Origin: Putridiphycobacter sp965230485
GTDB taxonomy: Bacteria > Bacteroidota > Bacteroidia > Flavobacteriales_D > Crocinitomicaceae
Direction: 5' to 3'
DNA: 64,000 nt
Assembly: GCA_965230485.1 (NCBI GenBank)
Contig: CBDDLA010000001.1
Location: forward strand, 3,038,001 to 3,102,000
The notes under the pieces are model-generated. The model saw only the letters and a program-made list of their open reading frames with translations. It did no database searches and was not told the origin of the DNA. Shown here in pieces: positions 44,461 through 51,617 of the stretch. Each line of letters opens with the position of its first letter. The first letter of the stretch is position 1. The position numbers and the translations under genes were made by a program.

Positions 44461-45240
44461 TTATTTTTCTACTTTTTCTGCAGGGGCCTCGGTTGTGTTT
44501 TCAGCTACTGCAGCTTCTTTTTCTTTAGCTTCTTTAGTTTTGTCTTTAGCATCTTTTCTTTCAGACAAACCTTCCATAATGGCTTCAGTTACAACATCCA
44601 TAATCTTAGCGATAGATTTTGTAGCGTCATCATTGGCTGGAATAACAAAATCAATATTTCTTGGGTCAGAATTGGTATCAACCATAGCAAAAGTTGGGAT
44701 ACTCAATTTATTAGCTTCTCTAACTGCAATTTGTTCCTTTAAAACATCTACAACAAATACAGCTGAAGGCATTCTGGTCATGTCTGCAATTGTGCCATAG
44801 TTTTTATCCAATTTAGCTCTTGTTCTTGATAGTTGCAGACGCTCTCTTTTCGATAATGTTTTTAACGTACCGTCTTCTCCCATTTTATCGATAGAAGTCA
44901 TTTTACGTATAGCCTTACGTACTGTACCAAAGTTAGTTAACATACCACCTGACCATCTTTCAACTACGAAAGGCATTTTGGTAGGCTTAACTCTAGCTTC
45001 TACTATTTCTTTAGCTTGTTTTTTAGTAGCAACGAAAAGTATTTTTTTACCCGACTTTGCAATTTGCTTTAAAGCAGCACATGCTAAATCTAATTGCGCC
45101 ACTGTTTTATTAAGGTCAATAATGTGGATACCTCTTTTTTCTGCAAAGATATATGGAGACATATATGGGTTCCATTTTCTTTTTAAGTGACCGAAGTGAA
45201 CTCCGGCTTCTAATAGCTCGTCAAATGTTGCTCTTGCCAT
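44461..45240 (-). CDS. rpsB: 30S ribosomal protein S2
   Basis: A 259-residue small-subunit protein. The start at 45240 gives MARATFDELLEAGVHFGHLKRKWNPYMSPYIF, the universal S2 opening; the longer frame to 45312 has no homologous sequence. Conserved GIHIIDLNKT, FVVERWSGGMLTNFGTVRKAI and ALVDTNSDP-type (AMVDTNSDPRNIDFVIPAND) segments follow. The C-terminal tail is charged and rich in Ala, Glu and Lys. It lies 139 bases after rpsI, with two hairpins in the gap that may be an autoregulatory leader. Confidence 0.97.
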   Translation of the reverse strand: MARATFDELLEAGVHFGHLKRKWNPYMSPYIFAEKRGIHIIDLNKTVAQLDLACAALKQIAKSGKKILFVATKKQAKEIVEARVKPTKMPFVVERWSGGMLTNFGTVRKAIRKMTSIDKMGEDGTLKTLSKRERLQLSRTRAKLDKNYGTIADMTRMPSAVFVVDVLKEQIAVREANKLSIPTFAMVDTNSDPRNIDFVIPANDDATKSIAKIMDVVTEAIMEGLSERKDAKDKTKEAKEKEAAVAENTTEAPAEKVEK

Positions 45241-45283
45241 TTTTGTAATTTTTAAATTGTTTACTTTCTTTTTAATTTTTCTT

Positions 45284-45315
45284 GCGCACTTTGCGCTATT
45301 GGTGAAAATCAATAG
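45284..45315 (-). promoter_or_regulatory. Two stacked hairpins upstream of rpsB (candidate leader)
   Basis: In the rpsI-rpsB gap (minus-strand RNA) a perfect CTATTG / CAATAG 6 bp stem (8-base loop) directly precedes a GCGCA / TGCGC 5 bp stem with a three-base loop. They end about 44 bases before the rpsB ATG. Such structured leaders often bind ribosomal proteins for feedback; the role here is inferred. Confidence 0.35.
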
Positions 45316-45379
45316 TTAAGTAGTACATTGCTGCAGTCTCAACCATTTAGATACTAAACCAACTAACCTAAGTAGATTA

Positions 45380-45766
45380 TTAACGTTTCGAGAATTGAAA
45401 TTTCTTTCTCGCTTTTTTCTGTCCTGGTTTCTTTCTTTCAACCATTCTAGGATCTCTAGTCATTAAGCCCTCCGCCTTAAGAGCAGGTTTCAATTCAGCA
45501 TCAATTTCTACTAATGCTTTTGAAATACCTAGTCTAATTGCTTCGGCCTGACCATTGATTCCACCACCATCAACATTAGCCACAACGTCATACTTTCCTG
45601 TTAATTCAGTAACTGTAAACGGTTGGTTAACTTTGTCTAAAAGCATTGGTGTTTTAAAATAAACCCCCAAGTCTTTTTTATTGACTGTGATTTTCCCAGA
45701 TCCTTCTGAAAGATAAACTCTAGCAACAGATGTTTTTCTTCTACCTAAAGTATTAATTACACTCAT
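45380..45766 (-). CDS. rpsI: 30S ribosomal protein S9
   Basis: A 128-residue small-subunit protein with the S9 hallmarks: LGRRKTSVARVYLSEGSGKITVNKK near the start, GGGINGQAEAIRLGISKALVE in the middle and the basic, conserved C-terminus DPRMVERKKPGQKKARKKFQFSKR. The last Arg reaches the P-site tRNA. It starts 1 base after rplM, so both are cotranscribed and probably translationally coupled, as in most bacteria. Confidence 0.98.
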   Translation of the reverse strand: MSVINTLGRRKTSVARVYLSEGSGKITVNKKDLGVYFKTPMLLDKVNQPFTVTELTGKYDVVANVDGGGINGQAEAIRLGISKALVEIDAELKPALKAEGLMTRDPRMVERKKPGQKKARKKFQFSKR

Positions 45767-45767
45767 C

Positions 45768-46232
45768 TTATTGTCTGTTTAAAATTGAATCCAAATTGAT
45801 ATTTTCTGGTTTTTGAGCGTCATGACCGTGCTCGCTACCAGCGTAAACCTTAAGGTTTTTGTAAAGGGCGCTTCCCAATTTGTTTTTAGGTAGCATACCT
45901 TTAACAGCCATTTCAACCATCCTAATTGGTCTTTTAGCCATTAATTCTTTTGCAGTAAGAGATCTTTGTCCACCTGGGTATCCAGTGTGACGGATATAAG
46001 TTTTTTGTTCCCACTTATTTCCAGAAAGCGTTACTTTTTCGGCATTGATAACAATAACGTTATCTCCACAGTCAGCGTGAGGAGTATAATTCGTCTTGTG
46101 CTTTCCTCTGATCATGAACGCTACTTTACTGGCAAGTCTACCAAGCGTTTGTCCCTCTGCATCAACCAATACCCACTTTTTATTAGCAGTCTCTTTATTG
46201 CCTGATATTGTTTTGTAGCTTAATGTATCCAC
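45768..46232 (-). CDS. rplM: 50S ribosomal protein L13
   Basis: A 154-residue large-subunit protein. The opening MDTLSYKTISGNKETANKKWVLVDAEGQTLGRLASKVAFMI and the GDNVIVINAEKVTLSG segment are typical of Bacteroidota L13. It also has the GGQRSLTAKELMAKRPIRMVEMAVKGMLPKNKLG C-terminal core. It is the first gene of the rplM-rpsI-rpsB-tsf unit, behind a strong consensus promoter and a short 5' hairpin. It is divergent from the PurF-like gene. Confidence 0.98.
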   Translation of the reverse strand: MDTLSYKTISGNKETANKKWVLVDAEGQTLGRLASKVAFMIRGKHKTNYTPHADCGDNVIVINAEKVTLSGNKWEQKTYIRHTGYPGGQRSLTAKELMAKRPIRMVEMAVKGMLPKNKLGSALYKNLKVYAGSEHGHDAQKPENINLDSILNRQ

Positions 46233-46261
46233 AGTATTAAACTTTTAAATTAATATATAAA

Positions 46262-46277
46262 TGCCCCAAATTGGGGG
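46262..46277 (-). promoter_or_regulatory. 5' hairpin of the rplM transcript (candidate L13 leader)
   Basis: A CCCC / GGGG stem closed by an AT-rich loop, just downstream of the rplM -7 box, so the transcript would begin in or next to the stem. It may be an L13 feedback leader or a 5'-stabilising hairpin. Confidence 0.4.
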
Positions 46278-46279
46278 TG

Positions 46280-46310
46280 CAAATGTACGAACTTCATATT
46301 TATTAACAAA
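46280..46310 (-). promoter_or_regulatory. Consensus promoter for rplM-rpsI
   Basis: On the minus strand, TTTG (46310-46307), exactly 19 bases, then TACATTTG (46287-46280): a full match to TTTG-N19-TAnnTTTG. It drives the ribosomal protein block. Confidence 0.85.
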
Positions 46311-46340
46311 GAATATTGAAAAAAAATTATTTCTTTATTT

Positions 46341-46374
46341 TTTGCCTTTCAACCGAGGTATTTATCTAATTTTG
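46341..46374 (+). promoter_or_regulatory. Promoter for the PurF-like gene
   Basis: TTTG at 46341-46344, a 22-base spacer and TAATTTTG at 46367-46374 (exact TAnnTTTG). The ATG at 46405 lies 31 bases after the box. It is divergent from the rplM promoter. Confidence 0.6.
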
Positions 46375-46404
46375 CAAATATAACGCAACAGAGCTGACAA
46401 AACA

Positions 46405-48306
46405 ATGAGTGATCCAATAAAACATGAGTGTGGTATAGCACTCTTAAGACTCAAAAAACCACTTCAATTTTATCTTGACAAATACGGAACAGCCTTTTAT
46501 GGTCTGAATAAGATGTACTTATTGATGGAGAAACAACACAATAGGGGACAGGATGGCGCTGGTTTAGCAAATATAAAACTTAACATGGAACCAGGTGAGC
46601 GTTACATTAGTCGTACACGTTCAAATGCTCAGAAACCAATCCAGGAAATATTTAAAACCATCAATAGTCGGTTCGGTGAAATAGAAGAAGAAAATCCGAC
46701 TTTACTTAAGGATGTTGACTACCTTAAACACAACGCCGGATTTACAGGAGAGCTATTTCTAGGACATCTTAGATACGGAACGTTTGGCAGAAATAGTATT
46801 GAAAGCTGTCATCCTTTTTTAAGACAGAGCAATTGGATGACCAGATCGTTAATTGTAGCAGGAAATTTTAACCTCACCAATAATGATGAATTATTTAACG
46901 TTTTATTAAAAATTGGTCAGCACCCAAAGGAAAAATCAGATACCGTTACAGTGCTTGAAAAGATAGGTCACTTTCTAGATGAAGAAAACTCTGAATTGTA
47001 TCAAAAATACAAACCTCTAGGTTATTCGAATAGAGATATATACAATTTAATATCTGACCAACTTAGTGTAGAAGATATTTTAAAAAGGTCATCAGAAGAC
47101 TGGGATGGGGGGTATGTAATGGCTGGTTTAATTGGACATGGTGATGCATTTGTCCTTCGAGATCCAAACGGTATTCGCCCAGCTTTTTGGTACGAAGATG
47201 ATGAGATTTGTGTTGTGACTTCCGAACGACCAGTGATTCAAACAGCCTTTAATGTACCAATCAATAAAATACAAGAAGTTAAGCCAGGTCATGCTTTAAT
47301 TATTAAGAAAGAGGGCACAGTTACTCAAATTGAAATTAATAAATCAACAAAAGTGACGCAATGCTCTTTTGAACGCATTTATTTTTCACGACCGGGTGAT
47401 AAAGACATTTATAACGAACGAAAAGAACTGGGACGTTTAATGCTACCTCAGTTACTTAAGCATATCGATAATGATGTAGATAATGCTGTTTTTTCTTTTA
47501 TCCCAAATTCTGCTGAAACAGCTTTTTATGGTTTAATTAAAGGTTTGGAAGATTACCAGAATGATATTAAGTTTGACTTATTGAAAGAAACCGCTACTAA
47601 GCTATCGGATGAGGAGTTGAGAAAAGTATTGAACAGACGGACTCGAATTGAAAAAATTGCCATAAAGGACACTAAGCTAAGAACCTTTATTACCCAAGAT
47701 GATGGACGTGATGATTTGGTAGAGCATGTGTATGATATTACTTATGGAACGGTGAAGGAAAAGAGTGATCATTTAGTGGTTATTGATGATTCAATTGTGC
47801 GCGGAACGACATTAAAGAAAAGTATTCTAAGAATTTTAGACCGATTGAATCCTAAGCAAATTGTAGTTTTATCAAGTGCTCCACAAATTAGATATCCTGA
47901 TTGCTATGGCATTGATATGGCTAAAATGGGCGATTTTATTGCTTTTACTGCTACAATTGAACTATTAAAAGAAAATGGTAAGGAAGAAGTGATTGAAGAC
48001 ATTTATCAAAAATGTAAGACTCAAGAGCATTTGCCAAAAGAGCAAATTAAAAATTATGTGAAGGAGTTGTATGCTCACTTTTCAGATGATGATATTTCTC
48101 AAAAAATTGCGAAAATGCTCAAACCAGAAAGCGTAAAATCAGATGTTCGTATTGTGTTTCAAACTGTTGAAAATTTAAGAATGGCTTGCCCGAACCATAC
48201 GGGAGATTGGTATTTTACAGGAGATTATCCAACCCCAGGTGGGAATAAGGTAGTGAATAAGGCTTTTATTAATTATATAGAAGGTAATAATGAAAGGGCT
48301 TATTAA
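46405..48306 (+). CDS. Amidophosphoribosyltransferase-like protein, long Bacteroidota form
   Basis: A 633-residue PurF homologue. The N-terminal Ntn hydrolase domain starts MSDPIKHECGIALLRL with the candidate nucleophile Cys9, and has the usual QHNRGQDGAGLA and LGHLRYGTFG segments. The type I phosphoribosyltransferase domain has the PRPP loop VVIDDSIVRGTT. Ordinary PurF has about 500 residues; this form has inserts and a C-terminal extension of about 100 residues. Many Bacteroidota keep it in addition to a canonical PurF. It may therefore be the pathway enzyme or a paralog with a separate function; the window alone cannot decide. Confidence 0.88.
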   Translation: MSDPIKHECGIALLRLKKPLQFYLDKYGTAFYGLNKMYLLMEKQHNRGQDGAGLANIKLNMEPGERYISRTRSNAQKPIQEIFKTINSRFGEIEEENPTLLKDVDYLKHNAGFTGELFLGHLRYGTFGRNSIESCHPFLRQSNWMTRSLIVAGNFNLTNNDELFNVLLKIGQHPKEKSDTVTVLEKIGHFLDEENSELYQKYKPLGYSNRDIYNLISDQLSVEDILKRSSEDWDGGYVMAGLIGHGDAFVLRDPNGIRPAFWYEDDEICVVTSERPVIQTAFNVPINKIQEVKPGHALIIKKEGTVTQIEINKSTKVTQCSFERIYFSRPGDKDIYNERKELGRLMLPQLLKHIDNDVDNAVFSFIPNSAETAFYGLIKGLEDYQNDIKFDLLKETATKLSDEELRKVLNRRTRIEKIAIKDTKLRTFITQDDGRDDLVEHVYDITYGTVKEKSDHLVVIDDSIVRGTTLKKSILRILDRLNPKQIVVLSSAPQIRYPDCYGIDMAKMGDFIAFTATIELLKENGKEEVIEDIYQKCKTQEHLPKEQIKNYVKELYAHFSDDDISQKIAKMLKPESVKSDVRIVFQTVENLRMACPNHTGDWYFTGDYPTPGGNKVVNKAFINYIEGNNERAY

Positions 48307-48454
48307 ATAGTGTATTATTTAGCCTAGTGACCTCGCTTCAATTCTCATAAACTTGGTAAATAACAGGGATGTATTTTCATTACTATTGACATCAATTATG
48401 GTCTGATAGATAAATCAAACTGCGTATGATTCAACAGACAATCGCCTGCATACC

Positions 48455-48664
48455 TTATTCCAACTCTTCACAATGAAAATCAAAAACTTTAAATAAAAAT
48501 ATAATCAAATTTAAAATGTTTTCATTGCTTTCTATCCTGAAAATATTGTCACAATCTTCAAGATCAAAATTCCATTTTGAATGTGGAAAAAGCTTATTAA
48601 TGTAAGGTTTTAATGCCTGAATTTTTTTTTCGGTATTTACAGTAGTTTTAAATATGTAAATCAT
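48455..48664 (-). CDS. Small hypothetical protein
   Basis: A 69-residue cytoplasmic protein, overlapping the upstream rhodanese gene by four bases. The pattern YIFKTTVNTEKKIQALKPYINKLFP...WNFDLEDCDNIFRIES resembles a ferredoxin-like (heavy-metal-associated/ACT-type) fold, but no Cys-x-x-Cys metal site is present. It is the last gene of a four-gene operon. The family is not recognised. Confidence 0.65.
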   Translation of the reverse strand: MIYIFKTTVNTEKKIQALKPYINKLFPHSKWNFDLEDCDNIFRIESNENILNLIIFLFKVFDFHCEELE

Positions 48665-49044
48665 TTCTTCAGACCATTTTTTTCAATTACTACTTCTAGG
48701 TCAGACATTCCTCCACCATTAAAAACTTTTTGGAAACCATTATCTTTTAAAATATTTTTTACTTCTACACTTCGTATTCCATGCGAGCAATAGGTTATAT
48801 AGGTCTTCGAAGAATCTAATTCAATATAACGTTCTTTAATTTTTCCCAAAGAAATATTAATCGAACCATCAATATGGCCGTTTTTATATTCCTTATCTGT
48901 CCTTACATCTAGTATAATTGCACCTTTCAAAATCTCTCTTCCTAAACCTTTGTCTATTGTGTAATGTCGATAAATTCGATTTGATATAAAGAATATAACC
49001 ACAATCGTTAGCAGAATACTAATGATGATATAAACTGTTTTCAT
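48661..49044 (-). CDS. Membrane-anchored rhodanese-like protein
   Basis: A 127-residue protein with an N-terminal membrane helix (VYIIISILLTIVVIFFISNRIY) and a rhodanese domain (GAIILDVRTDKEYKNGHIDGSINISL, GIRSVEVKNIL, VFNGGG). The catalytic loop is CSHGIRSV, with Cys in TYCSHGIRS. The domain probably faces the periplasm. It overlaps both neighbouring genes by four bases, so translation is coupled. Confidence 0.88.
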   Translation of the reverse strand: MKTVYIIISILLTIVVIFFISNRIYRHYTIDKGLGREILKGAIILDVRTDKEYKNGHIDGSINISLGKIKERYIELDSSKTYITYCSHGIRSVEVKNILKDNGFQKVFNGGGMSDLEVVIEKNGLKK

Positions 49045-49343
49045 AGTTTACTTAAAACTTTTCGGTCAATATAAAATGTACCAAATGGTATAACACAAGC
49101 AATTAAAACCTTCCAAGTTGTTTGCTTGAATTTCCAATTATACTCTGTTCCTACACTTATTGTGCTGAATACGAATAATAAAAACAATAATCCATGAATG
49201 GGACCTAAAATAGAAGATAGTGTTGTTATACCGTAGATGTATTTAAGTGGCATTGACACAAAAACAAGTATCAGTAAGGAAAATCCTTCTAAAAATGCTA
49301 ATAGCCTTAGTCGGCCTAAACTTGAATTGAAAAAATATTTCAT
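49041..49343 (-). CDS. DUF3817-family membrane protein
   Basis: A 100-residue inner-membrane protein of about three helices, fitting DUF3817: GRLRLLAFLEGFSLLILVFVSMPLKYI, then SILGPIHGLLFLLFVFST and a C-terminal TWKVLIACVIPFGTFYIDRKVL. Related proteins are linked with membrane transport or heme-related roles, but the function is unknown. It starts exactly next to the stop of the previous gene, and the next start overlaps its end by four bases. Confidence 0.85.
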   Translation of the reverse strand: MKYFFNSSLGRLRLLAFLEGFSLLILVFVSMPLKYIYGITTLSSILGPIHGLLFLLFVFSTISVGTEYNWKFKQTTWKVLIACVIPFGTFYIDRKVLSKL

Positions 49344-49808
49344 TTAAAATGTTCTTAAAAGTGGTCTATTCGCCAATGGGGAAAATGGCCAAGGAATAGC
49401 TATAAAAATGATAAGTAAACCAATAGAAAAGTAGATCAATATGGTTCTAAATTTTTCTATGTCTGTTGCCTTTCGTTTTGCTTTTGCCGATCCTATGGTA
49501 ATGATAATTATTGCAGAAATCATAAGGATAAAATGAAACAGACCAAAAAATGTCAAATTCCAATTAGTGATTAAGTTTTTGAAATCTGAAAAGTAATATT
49601 TGATAATAGGGCTTTTGATATAGACGAGCATACCAATGGTAAGCTGAATATGGGCTATTGTTGCTGTCCAATGACGTACTTTATTATCGACATAAGAAAA
49701 GTCGGATTGATCACGAAATCCTCTATAAGCTCTATAAATCGAATAGCAGAGTGCTATTAGTAAAAGCCATCTGAATATGGAGTGTAATGCTAGAGCAGTA
49801 GAATACAT
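49344..49808 (-). CDS. Membrane protein, cytochrome b-like
   Basis: A 154-residue membrane protein with about four helices, start at 49808 (ATG, MYSTALALHSIFRWLLLIALCYSIY); an earlier ATG at 49832 adds eight residues. Several conserved His residues (ALALHSIFRW, VRHWTATIAHIQLTIGML and LFHFILMISA) could hold heme, as in small Bacteroidota proteins named cytochrome B. This is inference, as no CXXCH motif exists. It is the first gene of the four-gene operon and is next to an AraC-type regulator. Confidence 0.7.
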   Translation of the reverse strand: MYSTALALHSIFRWLLLIALCYSIYRAYRGFRDQSDFSYVDNKVRHWTATIAHIQLTIGMLVYIKSPIIKYYFSDFKNLITNWNLTFFGLFHFILMISAIIIITIGSAKAKRKATDIEKFRTILIYFSIGLLIIFIAIPWPFSPLANRPLLRTF

Positions 49809-49878
49809 ATACCTTTGATTTTGTCTATACAAAGGTCAAAATTGTTACAAATTTTAAGTAGAAACTTTTATCCCATGA

Positions 49879-50793
49879 TTAGGACTTTTCAATCAATTCT
49901 CTAAATTTCTTAGGTGAAACACCTGTTTGTTTTTTAAAAAATCGTGCAAAATAAGAAGCATCTAAATACCCCATCTCATAGGATATCTCACTAATGGACA
50001 GGTTGGATTGATAGAGTAGGTATTTAATTTCAATAAGTTTAATCTCATCAATGATCTTCGAGGCTGGTTTTGAAGTGACCGTTTTAACTGATTTGTTTAG
50101 ATGGTTTGGGCTAATGCTCATTATTTTAGCAAAGTCAGCTACTTTTAGGTTCTTCTTAACATTTTCATTGGCCAAAATTCTAAAATGAGATGTGATTTGA
50201 AAAGGGGTATTTTGTCTATTTGTGTTTTCTGAACCATAAAGTATATTCAATTCTGTCAGTAATGCATATAGATATGAATGCACAATATCTGGATTTGGTT
50301 TTAAGTCGCTTTTGAATTCAAGTGCCAATCTTTTATAGACATTAAGAATTGCAGTCTTAGATTTTTGTTTGACTTCAATGATGGGATGGTTACCATTATT
50401 TAAAAATTGAAAATTTGTTACCAATGATCGATTACCAAATTTTCCGACCAGAATATTCGGGTGAAAATGACATGTAAATCCTTTAACGTTTTTAGATATC
50501 TCTTCTGTTGAGAATACAGCTCCAGCTTGATATATGACAATGTCATCTGTTTTTACGTGATACTCCCTGAATCCAATTTTTGTTTTATAATCGCCTTCGG
50601 TCACAAAAATAAGTGTATGACTTACCTCCCTAGACGGAAGAATTGGTTTTAGTACTCCATCACTGACATCTTCAATTCTAAGACAAAAAAAATCTTCCAC
50701 GCTTTTTTTGAAAAGCCTGTCTAATGTCGGACTTGCATTGAAGTATTCTTTTCGGAAACTTTCAGAATCATATGTCTTTATTTCAGAGCTCAT
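49879..50793 (-). CDS. AraC-family transcriptional regulator
   Basis: A 304-residue regulator. The N-terminal cupin-like sensor (about residues 30-160) is followed by two helix-turn-helix motifs in the C-terminal 100 residues: VADFAKIMSISPNHLNKSVKTVTSKPASKIIDEIKL, and the hallmark LSISEISYEMGYLDASYFARFFKKQTGVSPKKFRE. A ligand cannot be inferred. A GNAT gene lies 113 bases away; the four-gene operon starts 70 bases beyond its 3' end. All are on the minus strand. Confidence 0.93.
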   Translation of the reverse strand: MSSEIKTYDSESFRKEYFNASPTLDRLFKKSVEDFFCLRIEDVSDGVLKPILPSREVSHTLIFVTEGDYKTKIGFREYHVKTDDIVIYQAGAVFSTEEISKNVKGFTCHFHPNILVGKFGNRSLVTNFQFLNNGNHPIIEVKQKSKTAILNVYKRLALEFKSDLKPNPDIVHSYLYALLTELNILYGSENTNRQNTPFQITSHFRILANENVKKNLKVADFAKIMSISPNHLNKSVKTVTSKPASKIIDEIKLIEIKYLLYQSNLSISEISYEMGYLDASYFARFFKKQTGVSPKKFRELIEKS

Positions 50794-50864
50794 GTGTTAA
50801 ATTCAAAAGCGTATTTTGTTCTTGTGTATATGATTCAATACAAAATGTGTATTTATATTTTTTA

Positions 50865-50916
50865 GTGCAGCAACCGTTGACATTTTCGCTTTATTGTGAG
50901 CCATATTTACTGCAGA
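50865..50916. repeat. Degenerate third copy of the GTGC/TATTGT/ACTGCAG repeat
   Basis: GTGC (50865-50868), TATTGT (50892-50897) and ACTGCAG (50909-50915) occur in the same order as in the two exact copies, but with longer gaps. ACTGCAG overlaps the GNAT stop codon. The match may be partly accidental. Confidence 0.35.
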
Positions 50917-51467
50917 TTTTTTCTCATTACATAATATGATTCATGCTCCTTATAAATCTTGAAATTGTTTCTTTTATATAATTCCAAGTGCCCATTGAAA
51001 TGATTTGTACCTGACTCTCCTTTTTTTGGATAGGCTTCTATATAATCATATTTTGCTTGTGAGTAATCCGAGGTAATTTTTTCAATCATTTTTTGAGATA
51101 TTCCCTTTCTTCGGTAATCAGGATGAATCAAAAAACACACCACTGAACATGCCTTATCATCTGAACTATCAATCAAGTCGTAGTCTCTTAATAATCGTTG
51201 ATAATTAGATCTATTGTTTACATTGCACCAACCGATTGCTTTGCCATTATCGAATACTAAATAACCTTGTAATTCATTAGTATCAATACGATCTATGATC
51301 ATAACGCGACTCATATCGCGCGTGCACGTTTCCACATCTCCCAGGAAATGATAATCATTGCAATAACATTTTGACCATTCAGGATTTTCTTTGTGAACCA
51401 TGTTATCAAAGAGTAACAAATAATCATCTTTTAAATCTTTGGTTAATGGTTTGATTTCAATATTCAT
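50907..51467 (-). CDS. GNAT-family N-acetyltransferase
   Basis: A 186-residue acetyl-CoA dependent acyltransferase. The core motif A is VVCFLIHPDYRRKGISQKMIEKI, with the R/Q-x-x-G-x-A-type acetyl-CoA loop (RRKGIS); the strand before it (GKAIGWCNV) and the C-terminal SGTNHFNGHLELYKRNNFKIYKEHE are typical. The substrate is unknown; some relatives confer drug resistance, but nothing here shows that. The ATG is 17 bases beyond an exact copy of the repeat that also precedes rsgA. Confidence 0.88.
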   Translation of the reverse strand: MNIEIKPLTKDLKDDYLLLFDNMVHKENPEWSKCYCNDYHFLGDVETCTRDMSRVMIIDRIDTNELQGYLVFDNGKAIGWCNVNNRSNYQRLLRDYDLIDSSDDKACSVVCFLIHPDYRRKGISQKMIEKITSDYSQAKYDYIEAYPKKGESGTNHFNGHLELYKRNNFKIYKEHESYYVMRKNLQ

Positions 51468-51483
51468 TTTATATCTTTTTTTG

Positions 51484-51514
51484 GTGCTTAACGGTCTATT
51501 GTATCAACTGCAGT
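51484..51514. repeat. Direct repeat copy 1, GTGC-N9-TATTGT-N4-ACTGCAGT
   Basis: Exact-spacing match with copy 2 at 52691-52721: 18 defined bases are identical. It lies just upstream of the GNAT start (minus strand) and brackets rsgA together with copy 2. It contains TTAACGGTC in its N9 part. Confidence 0.85.
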
Positions 51515-51561
51515 GTGTTTTAACCAACCTCTTTTCGCAATACAATATAGTTTAATTAAAC

Positions 51562-51594
51562 GAAAAAGTAGTTCAGGTTTGTCCCCAAACTACT
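51562..51594 (-). terminator. Terminator after rsgA
   Basis: A 7 bp AGTAGTT / AACTACT stem (minus strand) with a 14-base loop, followed by TTTTTC, 24 bases after the rsgA stop. Confidence 0.75.
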
Positions 51595-51617
51595 ATAGTT
51601 TATGCACTTTGTTTTAT

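Noticed and set aside
45241..45312. Upstream extension of rpsB
   Set aside because: The extra residues do not match S2 and cover the hairpins; the start at 45240 gives the universal S2 opening.
50806..50850. ATTTTGT ... ACAAAAT inverted repeat upstream of AraC as an operator
   Set aside because: Seven-base AT-rich arms 20 bases apart are likely to occur by chance in this composition.
51484..51600. Classical integron attC site between rsgA and GNAT
   Set aside because: GTTAAGC and the TATTGTAT/ATACAATA arms resemble attC, but the partner core site is imperfect and the other repeat copy lacks GTTRRRY; kept only as a hypothesis under the direct-repeat finding.
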